Assembly: GCF_000771225.1 (NCBI RefSeq)
Contig: NZ_JDTZ01000002.1
Coordinates: forward strand, 186,001-250,000
Reading direction: 5' to 3'
Length of the DNA: 64,000 nt
Source: Bifidobacterium pseudolongum subsp. pseudolongum DSM 20099
GTDB taxonomy: Bacteria > Actinomycetota > Actinomycetes > Actinomycetales > Bifidobacteriaceae
Positions 44,878 to 52,022 of this stretch are shown here, in pieces. Position 1 is the first letter of the stretch. Each line of letters starts with the position of its first letter. The position numbers and the translations under genes were made by a program. Under the pieces are notes generated by a model. That model did no database searches, was not told the DNA's origin, and saw only the letters and a list, made by a program, of their open reading frames with translations.

Positions 44878-45291
44878 TCAGATCGTCATTTTCGAAATGT
44901 GTTCGACAGCATCGTGATCCACTGGCGCCCAGTTCAATTGCGGCATATCCGCAGGCTCTACCCAAACCATGCGTGCATGTTCCGTCAGCTTGGGAGAACC
45001 TTCAATGAGATGGCATAGGAATGTGGTGAGCTCCACGCGTCCGAAATTGTAAAGGTAATCGCTTGTGCACACTTCCACATCAACATTGATTTCACAGAGC
45101 AGTTCCTCTTCGATTTCGCGCCGAAGGGCCTGCTGTGGAGTCTCTCCTGCTTCGATCTTGCCGCCGGGAAACTCCCAATATCCTGCCAGCGTCTTTCCTG
45201 TCCCCCGTTGCGCGCACAGCACTTTGCTATCCTTGACAATCGCAGCACCGACGACACGGATCAGTTTTGTTTCTTCAGGTCCACCGGTCAT
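44878..45291 (-). CDS. NUDIX (deoxy)nucleoside triphosphate pyrophosphohydrolase
   Basis: A 137-residue MutT-like enzyme. The NUDIX box starts GGKIEAGETP at 43 and ends in REIEEEL at 58-64, with canonical spacing, and the amino terminus VVGAAIVKDSKVLCAQR is typical of 8-oxo-dGTP or CTP pyrophosphohydrolases. AAGGGGA before ATG 45291 decides the start. It lies 45 bases from the helicase gene, same strand and similar low GC, so the two probably form one transcription unit in which it is first. Confidence 0.87.
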   Translation of the reverse strand: MTGGPEETKLIRVVGAAIVKDSKVLCAQRGTGKTLAGYWEFPGGKIEAGETPQQALRREIEEELLCEINVDVEVCTSDYLYNFGRVELTTFLCHLIEGSPKLTEHARMVWVEPADMPQLNWAPVDHDAVEHISKMTI

Positions 45292-45396
45292 AGTTCCCCT
45301 TATTCGCAGGCAATAGCTGGATCCAGGATACAACGCACATCCTCGCCGACACGATCTGCGCCGCAGATGCCAGGCTCCTCCCCTACGATGTGGGGC

Positions 45397-45816
45397 ATGG
45401 CATCGTTCACACGCGCGCAGGGACCGCATTTACCCACTGACTACATGCGATCAATCGAGCAAATCGACCCGCAGATCATCGCGCGCACGCTTGATGAAGG
45501 CGCGGGCACCGAGCACATCGAACTGCTTGACGTACTGTATGAACTCATGGAACGCCAACTGTACCCGCACAAAGACGAATTGGACGACGACGAACACACC
45601 GAGGTGGCGTGGGCACTCGAAGACGGCGCATACGCAGTCACGCGCATACGGCATGACTCACCGCTCTATCGCGCGCTGTTCCAACGATTCGACGGGAATG
45701 GTCGGGCGCTGACGGATGCGCTTGCGCCGGCGATCATCGACGAGCTCTCCAGCGACCTGTATGTGCTTGCACCGTCGGAAGTGCTCACGCAACAGCTCGC
45801 GGCGATCTTGGAGTGA
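45397..45816 (+). CDS. hypothetical acidic protein
   Basis: A 139-residue soluble, acidic, mostly helical protein (HIELLDVLYELMERQLYPHK, DELDDDEHTEVAWALEDGAY). I recognise no family. Codon use is ordinary for the window. TACGAT lies 7 bases before ATG 45397 and no Shine-Dalgarno is visible, so the mRNA may be leaderless; the open frame continues upstream but through the opposite NUDIX gene. It is divergent from the NUDIX gene. Confidence 0.65.
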   Translation: MASFTRAQGPHLPTDYMRSIEQIDPQIIARTLDEGAGTEHIELLDVLYELMERQLYPHKDELDDDEHTEVAWALEDGAYAVTRIRHDSPLYRALFQRFDGNGRALTDALAPAIIDELSSDLYVLAPSEVLTQQLAAILE

Positions 45817-46154
45817 TTCCTCCCCTAGTCATTCCACGGCTTCTGATCGCCGGCGCGCAACGCATGCACACCGATCCCACGCATAGCCATTCAGTTATAC
45901 AGAATTTCAGTCCATTATTCCCCTCTATGTCCAGACAACATCAGGGAACTCGCAAGATTAGTTTGACCTCGCCAATCAGGCACATATACTTCAATGACCA
46001 CAGGGGCACACCGACCCGTGCCCGCAAACGGCATTGAACAGGAGGGTCCGAGATGATCGATCGCCACTTCAACAGACCACGGTAGGGGAATGCCCATTGC
46101 CGCCTGCCAATGCACAAGCTCATAGCCATGCAACACCATACGGGAAGGAGCATC
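45817..46154. other. 338-base gap with no recognised gene
   Basis: Short open frames on both strands here show no family features or ribosome-binding sites except the GAAGGAGCATC leading into the gene at 46155. The GC content is lower than average. No repeat or hairpin of note was found. Confidence 0.5.
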
Positions 46155-46688
46155 ATGCCATCGTATGAATCAGGGACAGAGCTCATAGACGCAATCATCA
46201 GGCAAGGCAACAAATTCATCAGCGAATTCGAGGACATCCCCAATCAGTACTGGGATACACTGCAGTCCGACGTGGACGACCGCCCCCCGCGCCAGATGCT
46301 CGCCTACCAACTGGGATGGATGAATCTGATGCTTGAATGGGAACACGCCGAAGAGCAGGGGCGCGTGGCGGCCACACCCGCCGAGGGATATGCGTGGAAC
46401 CGGTTGGGTGAACTGTATGAGAGCTTCTACGCAACCTGGCAGGATGCCGCCCCGCAACAGATGATCGACACCTTCCACGAACAGGTCGACCATATCTGCT
46501 GGATGGTCACCTCGTTCTCACAGCAGGAGCTCTTCGAGGCGGGACAACGTCAATGGGCGTCCTCGACCCAGTCATCATGGCCGGTATGGAAATGGATCCA
46601 CATCAATGCAGTGGCTCCGTTCACGACCTTCCGTGCGAAGATTCGGCGTTGGAAGCGCGCGATGGAGCAGTGGGACGACCTGATGTAA
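46155..46688 (+). CDS. ClbS/DfsB-like (DUF1706) protein
   Basis: A 177-residue four-helix protein of the DinB-related DUF1706 group: TELIDAIIRQGNKFISEFEDIP, RPPRQMLAYQLGWMNLMLEWE (in parts RPPRQMLAYQLGWMN, LMLEWEHAEE), and the carboxy-terminal WPVWKWIHINAVAPFTTFRAK. The best-known members are ClbS, a cyclopropane hydrolase protecting against colibactin, and DfsB. Most homologues are of unknown function, so self-protection against a genotoxin is only a possibility. GAAGGAG lies before ATG 46155. Confidence 0.8.
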   Translation: MPSYESGTELIDAIIRQGNKFISEFEDIPNQYWDTLQSDVDDRPPRQMLAYQLGWMNLMLEWEHAEEQGRVAATPAEGYAWNRLGELYESFYATWQDAAPQQMIDTFHEQVDHICWMVTSFSQQELFEAGQRQWASSTQSSWPVWKWIHINAVAPFTTFRAKIRRWKRAMEQWDDLM

Positions 46689-46691
46689 ACC

Positions 46692-47018
46692 TCAGCAAGT
46701 GGTATTGCCGCTGTTCGTCGGGTGATTGCGGGAACCATTGCCGATGAAGATCCACTGGAACATCGAGAATCCATGGTTGTCGATGACCATCACTTTCGCC
46801 GTGTTGCCACCTGCCTGCGACGGCTGGTTCGCGATGTTCAGCACGGTCTTGCGGTTGCCGAGCATCAGCAGCAGAAACACTCCCAACACACCGAAGCACA
46901 CGATGAGCAGCGGTTTGTGCTGCTCCGCCCATGCCCTGACCGGACAGGCCTTACGCTTGTCTTCAACATCCTCGTGTTGTGCAGGCAGCATCGTCTGGGT
47001 CTCCATGCTCTGCGTCAT
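46692..47018 (-). CDS. small single-pass membrane protein
   Basis: A 108-residue protein with a charged amino terminus and one transmembrane helix (about 37-54, PLLIVCFGVLGVFLLLML), then an external Asn/Ser/Thr-rich segment ending NSGNTTC. No family recognised. GAGGAG precedes ATG 47018. It is convergent with the DfsB-like gene, with 3 bases between the stops. Confidence 0.6.
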   Translation of the reverse strand: MTQSMETQTMLPAQHEDVEDKRKACPVRAWAEQHKPLLIVCFGVLGVFLLLMLGNRKTVLNIANQPSQAGGNTAKVMVIDNHGFSMFQWIFIGNGSRNHPTNSGNTTC

Positions 47019-47221
47019 CAGGGCTCCTCATCTCCCTTCGGCGGAATGGACGGCTCCGCCTCTCACACTCTAACGGGAAACGACTCTGTTTTCACGGGGC
47101 ATCTTGGTGCATGGAACCGCTCTGCTCACAACCTGCCGATACGCGGCGAGCGCACATTGCCACCCAACACCGTGAAGTCACTAGGCTGTCGTGTGTAAGC
47201 GATACCAGCTTGGAGGCGACC

Positions 47222-47800
47222 GTGGAATTCGTGAAATACCTGCTCATCGGCGTCAGTGTCTCGCTCGACGAACTCGCAGTGGGCACCATCAAAGGCGTGC
47301 AGGTCAAACACATGCGGCGTGTGGACCCGTGGATCACAGGCCTCTATTTCGCCGTGTTCCAAGGTGTTATGCTCATCATCGGATTCTATGGCGCGAGCCT
47401 GTTCTCGAAAGGATCGAGCGCCGTCACCGAATGGATCGCCGACGGGTTGCTCATGCTCATCGGCGCCAACATGGTGCGCGAGGCATTCAGCAAGAGCGGT
47501 GACGACGCCAAGCAGCAGGACCCGCTGGCAAAAATGGATGTCAAATCCATGTCGGTTCTTTCGCTGACGATGAGCCTGGATGCGCTCGCGGTGGGTGTCT
47601 CGCTCGCCCTTGGCCATAAGCTCGACATCTGGTGGGCTTCGCTTGCGGCGGCGCTCGTGTCGTTGTCCATCACCGTTCCCGCGATGTTCATTGGGCACAA
47701 ACTCGGGCATAAGGTCGGCGCCAAGGGCGGCGCGTTTGGTGGCGCGATCCTGATTCTGCTCGGCCTCTACGAACTGCTGCAGTACTACAAGGTGTTCTGA
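47222..47800 (+). CDS. mntP: manganese efflux pump MntP
   Basis: A 192-residue membrane protein with six transmembrane segments as two homologous halves. Each carries the characteristic acidic motif: SVSLDELAVGTIKG (12-25) and SLTMSLDALAVGVSLAL in the second half. MntP exports Mn2+. The start is GTG 47222 with TTGGAGGCGACC before it, which decides against the longer ATG frame. No yybP-ykoY manganese riboswitch pattern was recognised in the 200 bases upstream. Confidence 0.9.
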   Translation: MEFVKYLLIGVSVSLDELAVGTIKGVQVKHMRRVDPWITGLYFAVFQGVMLIIGFYGASLFSKGSSAVTEWIADGLLMLIGANMVREAFSKSGDDAKQQDPLAKMDVKSMSVLSLTMSLDALAVGVSLALGHKLDIWWASLAAALVSLSITVPAMFIGHKLGHKVGAKGGAFGGAILILLGLYELLQYYKVF

Positions 47801-47850
47801 CCGTTCTTGTGTAGGTAGGTTGAACGACAATACTCGCAGCACACCTATCG

Positions 47851-48390
47851 TTAATACAGCAATTGCAAGGGATTGCCCACTTTCACCGAATCCTGCATGA
47901 GTTTGAGGAGGCGTTCGCAGAACAGGTAACGCCCTTGTTGACAGCGATCAGCGCGTTCCGCTTCCATTTGAGCAATCAGGGACTTCAACTCACCAATCAA
48001 GCTCTGGCATGTTTCCGGTGCCAATTGGGTGAAATCAGCAACAGGCACATGCGTGAGAAGACCGTCATATCGATGCCACTGATTGAGTGAATCGATCAAC
48101 TCGATGTACTCTGCCACATCGCCAGTGTTGCCCAACCATGCAGAACAATACGCCATATCTTCATGCGCGCATGCCTCATATTGCCTCCACTGTTCATATG
48201 CGGCGCTCAATGCCTCCCAGTCACGCTTCCACTCCTCAAGGGTGACGGCGTCGTCCATCTCCGCAGTATCAATGCTTTGGCTGCAGACCGCATCCTCCTC
48301 ATCAAGGTACAAATCGGGAAACGGCACCGGCCCCGGCTTCAGCATGCCATCGTCATAGCAGCGGCAGCGCACTCGGGCGTATATGTTCAT
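47851..48390 (-). CDS. hypothetical protein
   Basis: A 179-residue acidic soluble protein with several Trp and Cys (CRCYDDGMLKPGPVPFPDLY at the start; EWKRDWEALSAAYEQWRQYEAC). The carboxy-terminal half looks helical (CQSLIGELKSLIAQMEAERA). I recognise no family. Lower GC than core genes and adjacency to fic put it in the accessory stretch. ATG 48390 has no strong ribosome-binding site. It is 40 bases downstream of fic on the same strand, so the two may be cotranscribed. Confidence 0.6.
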   Translation of the reverse strand: MNIYARVRCRCYDDGMLKPGPVPFPDLYLDEEDAVCSQSIDTAEMDDAVTLEEWKRDWEALSAAYEQWRQYEACAHEDMAYCSAWLGNTGDVAEYIELIDSLNQWHRYDGLLTHVPVADFTQLAPETCQSLIGELKSLIAQMEAERADRCQQGRYLFCERLLKLMQDSVKVGNPLQLLY

Positions 48391-48430
48391 AGTTCATCCC
48401 TCGTCCCTCTCCGCCGCATTCCTAACGTTT

Positions 48431-49618
48431 CTAACGCACTGCATTGAGCACTTCCGTCGCAACATACATGACGGTTCGCGAACTACCTCCACTCAGCGGC
48501 ATGAGCACTTGCTCTTTGACAAGATTGCGAATCGCGTTCGATGCGGATGAGCGACTCATCTGAAGTCGCCGCACGACAATGGGAACACTCACGTATGGCA
48601 CACCAATAAGCTCCTCCGCCAAGCGTCGCGTTGCCGCACCGTATGCGGATAGCCGCGCACGGTACTGGTCACGGATACGCTCGAGTTCCACGATTTGATT
48701 GTAGGCGGCGTCGGCGGATTCCTCTATGGCTTGGCAGAAGAACACGATCCAATCCTCCCAAGCACCATGCGAAGAAACGCCCAATAGCAGATCCTGATAT
48801 TCTGCGCGCCGGCTCTCCAGCCAAGGGGAAATCGACACCAGCGGCTGTTTGAGCATGCCACGCCTCATCAGTTGCAGGAGGATGAGCAGGCGGCCAATCC
48901 GCCCATTGCCATCCGTGAATGGATGCAAAGTCTCAAATTGGTAGTGGAACATCGCTGCATCAAGCACCATGAGTCCAGGATCCGTGCGGGATTCCCACCA
49001 GTCGAAGAGCGCATTGAGTTCGGCATCCAACTGTTGGCCCGGAGGCATTGGCACGAATCTGGCATCCTCAATACGGCGCGTGTTCGCACCAATGAACACC
49101 TGCGTGGTTCTGATATCGCCGGCTTGTGGACCGTCTGATTTTGTTCCACTCACGAGCAATTGCTGCAACTCACGGGTCAATGATTCGCTGACAGGCCTTC
49201 CATCTTGCACAGAGCGGATCCCATGGTCGGTCGCATCCAGATAATTGAGCACCTCCCTCATTGATTCGTTGTATCCATGCTTGCTTTCTCCCACCTCATA
49301 TTCGGCTGCAAGCACCGTTTCAAGGCGTTCATATGTACCTTCTAGCGCGCTCGTGCTTTGCGCTTCGCGTCGGATGGTCGGGCGTTGCAACAAATCCGGA
49401 TTGGGTATGTTTGCACCGATGGCATCGATACGGCTCAACGATGCCGTGGCGCGCCCAATAGCCCCAACCATGCTGGGGGTCATCGCAGGATACTCTCCCA
49501 AACGCGCTGGCTTGAAGGCAAAGGTCCGATATGGAATCACACCATAGCGGGTATTCACTTCGCCTTCCAATGGCAGCAATACGCCCGTGGATGCCGCCGT
49601 GAACAAGTCTTTATGCAT
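48431..49618 (-). CDS. Fic-family AMPylator with winged-helix tail
   Basis: A 395-residue class II-type Fic protein. The catalytic loop is HPFTDGNGRIGR (232-243), and the inhibitory helix TSALEG (89-94) fits (S/T)xxxE(G/N) placed amino-terminal to the Fic core. A carboxy-terminal winged helix (VPIVVRRLQMSRSSASNAIRNLV) is present. Known relatives transfer AMP to protein targets and are held off by the internal helix; the target here is unknown. No separate antitoxin is adjacent. Two palindromic sites upstream suggest autoregulation, perhaps by its own winged helix. No clear Shine-Dalgarno before ATG 49618. Confidence 0.88.
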   Translation of the reverse strand: MHKDLFTAASTGVLLPLEGEVNTRYGVIPYRTFAFKPARLGEYPAMTPSMVGAIGRATASLSRIDAIGANIPNPDLLQRPTIRREAQSTSALEGTYERLETVLAAEYEVGESKHGYNESMREVLNYLDATDHGIRSVQDGRPVSESLTRELQQLLVSGTKSDGPQAGDIRTTQVFIGANTRRIEDARFVPMPPGQQLDAELNALFDWWESRTDPGLMVLDAAMFHYQFETLHPFTDGNGRIGRLLILLQLMRRGMLKQPLVSISPWLESRRAEYQDLLLGVSSHGAWEDWIVFFCQAIEESADAAYNQIVELERIRDQYRARLSAYGAATRRLAEELIGVPYVSVPIVVRRLQMSRSSASNAIRNLVKEQVLMPLSGGSSRTVMYVATEVLNAVR

Positions 49619-49668
49619 GAGTTCATGCTAGCAGACCGAATACGCATTATGAGCAATATAACAACCCA

Positions 49669-49738
49669 TTCTGAACATAAAGGGTGCTTATGTTCAGAAT
49701 GGCACCTGATTCTGAACATTAATGACCTCTATGTTCAG
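49669..49738. promoter_or_regulatory. two palindromic operators upstream of fic
   Basis: Site 1: TTCTGAACATAA (49669-49680), seven bases, TTATGTTCAGAA (49688-49699), a perfect 12-base dyad. Site 2: TTCTGAACATTA (49710-49721) and TATGTTCAG (49730-49738), slightly imperfect. The half-site TCTGAACAT thus occurs four times in 70 bases, 51-120 bases upstream of the fic start. Confidence 0.75.
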
Positions 49739-49814
49739 CCATACTGGCGTTCACCGGTATCATGATGGGTTCATGGCGCCTTCTCATCAATGAATTTTCC
49801 AGATACGCGACTGT

Positions 49815-49932
49815 ATCTGCGCTGGGGAGGAGCAATTTCTTGGGCAGGGGCAAGTACCACGCCTGTAGATTGGTGGGATTTCAAGGCATATACCGGGATG
49901 GTGCCAAGAAAATGCTCCTCCCCAGCGCAGAT
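49815..49932. repeat. hairpin element, family 2 copy C
   Basis: The arms 49815-49843 and 49904-49932 are complementary at 28 of 29 positions, including GCTGGGGAGGAGC and GCTCCTCCCCAGC. The outer bases (ATCTGC/GCAGAT) differ from copies A and B but still pair. It lies between the fic operators and the truncated AlkD-type gene. Confidence 0.82.
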
Positions 49933-49970
49933 GCATGGCAGCGCCGCTCCGAATTAGCCCTTTTCCGCCA

Positions 49971-50369
49971 TTACACACGCAACGAGCGCAGCAGCGCCTT
50001 GTGCTCCGGGGTCACCCGGTACGATTCGCAAGCCTTCTGGATGGTCTTGTTGTGCGTCCAAGGGTCCAGAATGCACTCCCGCAGCATCGGAAAGATGCTT
50101 TCCCACTGCTTTGCAAGGGCGGTAGCGAAATACCACGCGCGCGCCATGTTCACGTAATATTCGCTGGAATGGATATCGCCGACGAGGCGTAAATGCTCCG
50201 CATCGAAGCGGGCGTCAAGGAAATCGACCATCAACTCGATCACGGCGTATCGCACCGTGTAGGTGGCATCGGCTTGCATCCAGCGTTCAAGCTGTGCGAG
50301 CATCAGTTGCACATCCTCATCCGTGCGACGCAGGGCACGGATGAGGAGTGTACCCGTTAGCACGCACAC
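49971..50369 (-). pseudogene. AlkD-type DNA alkylation repair protein, amino-terminally truncated
   Basis: The 132 codons match the carboxy-terminal half of the DNA alkylation repair (HEAT-like AlkD/AlkC) family: VRYAVIELMVDFLDARFDAE, SEYYVNMARAWYFATALAKQW and WTHNKTIQKACESYRVTPEHK are diagnostic. Intact relatives have about 220-240 residues, so some 100 residues are missing. The frame opens at a GTG without ribosome-binding site, and the DNA upstream (50370-50500) does not encode the missing part in any frame. It is therefore a remnant; expression as a short protein is unlikely. Confidence 0.75.
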
Positions 50370-50497
50370 TATGCGCGCATCATCTTGAACATGCCACTGC
50401 CGCCAATCAACCGGACCATGCCCACAGGCTCATCGTTGAGCATTGCGGTGGGCATGGCGACTGTATTGTTATGTCGTTGGTTGTGTTTGAATGTAGT

Positions 50498-50620
50498 TCA
50501 CCTCGACTGGCGCTCGGCCAGTTCGGTCATGATGGAGACGGTCGCCGCCGAATTCATCGATGTGGACGGAATGCCGGTGGTCGTGTGGTCGAATCCGAAG
50601 ATCATGTTGAGGAAGCCCAT
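50498..50620 (-). CDS. possible 40-residue small protein
   Basis: ATG 50620 with AAGGA 8 bases upstream opens a 40-codon frame starting MGFLNMIFGFDHTTTG and ending ELAERQSR. It resembles no family known to me. A second tiny frame (about 50457 to 50371, MPTAMLNDEPVGM) follows. They fill most of the 479-base gap 50370-50848, which also holds the promoter of the next gene; the rest shows nothing recognisable. Confidence 0.35.
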   Translation of the reverse strand: MGFLNMIFGFDHTTTGIPSTSMNSAATVSIMTELAERQSR

Positions 50621-50848
50621 TGCTCTGTCCTTTCATCCGTGCGCTTGGTGCGCTGTCCGTATTGCTTGATGATTACAAGATACGGGCTTGGAAAGGTGCG
50701 TCACATCGGGCTGGAGAATGAATCTGCACCCTGCGCGAGGCCGCCCTCAACCTTGAGGATGATGCGCGGGGATGAAAGCATGGTGGCGGTATGACCTGTC
50801 GGTACGATTGGGAAAATCGTCCATAAAACACCATGCGAGGGGGTAATC

Positions 50849-51409
50849 ATGACCACACTGCAGACCGAACGACTTGTGTTGCGGCCCTGGCGGGAGTCGG
50901 ATGCCGAGGCATTGTACAAGTACGCGAAGAACCCGCACATCGGCCTTCCGGCGGGATGGCCGCCGCACACCAGCGTCGAAGAGAGTCTCGACATCATCCG
51001 CAATGTGTTCAACGGGCCGGAGGATTATGCCATTGCGCTCGCCGGTGATCCGGACACGGCCATTGGTGCGATCGCGCTCAAATTTGCGGGTAGCTCGACG
51101 CTGTTCCCCGAAGACGACACCACGCAGGCGGAATTGGGGTTCTGGATCGGTGAACCGTTCTGGGGCCATGGGTACATCCCCGAAGCGGCACATGAACTGC
51201 TGCGGCATGCCTTCGATGATCTGGGCCTCGCCACAGTCTGGTGTGCCTACTACGAGGGCAATACCAAGTCGGCGCGCGTGCAGGAGAAACTTGGATTCGA
51301 ACCGGTGAGCATTACACCGGAAGTGCCGGTGCCGCTGCTGCATGATGTGCGCACCGGACATGAGAACAGGATGACACGCGCACAATGGGAACAGCTCAAC
51401 GCCAAATAG
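50849..51409 (+). CDS. RimJ/RimL-type N-acetyltransferase
   Basis: A 186-residue GNAT protein of the RimJ/L class: TLQTERLVLRPWRESDAEAL opens, ELGFWIGEPFWGHGYIPEAAHELL is the acetyl-CoA-binding region (in parts ELGFWIGEPFWGHGY), and EGNTKSARVQEKLGFEPV closes the fold. Relatives acetylate ribosomal proteins or small amines; the substrate is undetermined. GAGGGGG lies before ATG 50849. It ends before a shared terminator opposite smpB. Confidence 0.88.
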   Translation: MTTLQTERLVLRPWRESDAEALYKYAKNPHIGLPAGWPPHTSVEESLDIIRNVFNGPEDYAIALAGDPDTAIGAIALKFAGSSTLFPEDDTTQAELGFWIGEPFWGHGYIPEAAHELLRHAFDDLGLATVWCAYYEGNTKSARVQEKLGFEPVSITPEVPVPLLHDVRTGHENRMTRAQWEQLNAK

Positions 51410-51440
51410 GCACCGCCGCATGCGCTTCCCTACCCCTAAC

Positions 51441-51480
51441 ATGGCAACGTTCCCGCCGATTATGACGGGGTCGTTGCCAT
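51441..51480. terminator. bidirectional hairpin between GNAT and smpB
   Basis: ATGGCAACG (51441-51449) pairs with CGTTGCCAT (51472-51480), enclosing a CCGC/GGGG-type inner stem. It is placed between convergent genes, 31 bases after the GNAT stop and 15 bases from the smpB stop. Confidence 0.65.
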
Positions 51481-51495
51481 AGGCAGGCAGACGGT

Positions 51496-51990
51496 TCAGC
51501 CGCGCGCGTGCATGTTCTTGTAGCGCATGACGCGCTGGGCCTCGCGCTTGTCCTGCTCTTCACGCAACGCCTGGCGCTTGTCGAATTCCTTCTTGCCTCG
51601 GGCGAGCGCGATCTGCGCTTTGACACGGCCGTCCTTGAAATACAGGCTCAGTGGCACGATGGTGTACCCTTTCGCCTGCGTCTGGCGTGCCAGCTTCTCG
51701 ATCTGGTGGGCGTGCAGTAGCAGCTTGCGCTTGCGTTTGGGTGCATGGTTGTTCCACGTACCGTTGAGGTATTCGGGGATGTTGGCGCCTTCGAGCCAGA
51801 TTTCGCCGCGCTTGTCGATCGCGATGAACGACTCGGCGAGCGAGGCACGGCCTTCACGCAACGATTTGACTTCGGTTCCGGTCAATACCAGCCCCGCCTC
51901 ATACGTGTCTTCGATGGCATAGTCGTGCCGTGCGCGCTTGTTCTGCGCAATCAGTTGGATGCTGTCGTCCTGTTTGTTCTGCTTCGCCAC
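51496..51990 (-). CDS. smpB: SsrA-binding protein
   Basis: Partner of tmRNA in ribosome rescue. The 164 residues contain [40 protein letters not shown], the [20 protein letters not shown] segment and the carboxy-terminal tail [18 protein letters not shown], all standard. It follows the CHAP hydrolase and ftsX-ftsE-prfB group on the same strand, a conserved prfB-ftsE-ftsX-smpB order in Actinobacteria, here with the hydrolase inserted as is also common. The tmRNA gene is not in the window. Confidence 0.96.
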   Translation of the reverse strand: MAKQNKQDDSIQLIAQNKRARHDYAIEDTYEAGLVLTGTEVKSLREGRASLAESFIAIDKRGEIWLEGANIPEYLNGTWNNHAPKRKRKLLLHAHQIEKLARQTQAKGYTIVPLSLYFKDGRVKAQIALARGKKEFDKRQALREEQDKREAQRVMRYKNMHARG

Positions 51991-52022
51991 TGTCTACTCC
52001 TCACACAATCGTGCACCGAGCC

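Noticed and set aside
45915..46139. Minus-strand 74-codon frame in the gap before the DfsB-like gene
   Set aside because: No ribosome-binding site, no recognisable domain, and it covers the leader of the plus-strand gene.
47019..47221. Manganese riboswitch (yybP-ykoY) before mntP
   Set aside because: The conserved loop sequences could not be found in the 200 bases upstream.
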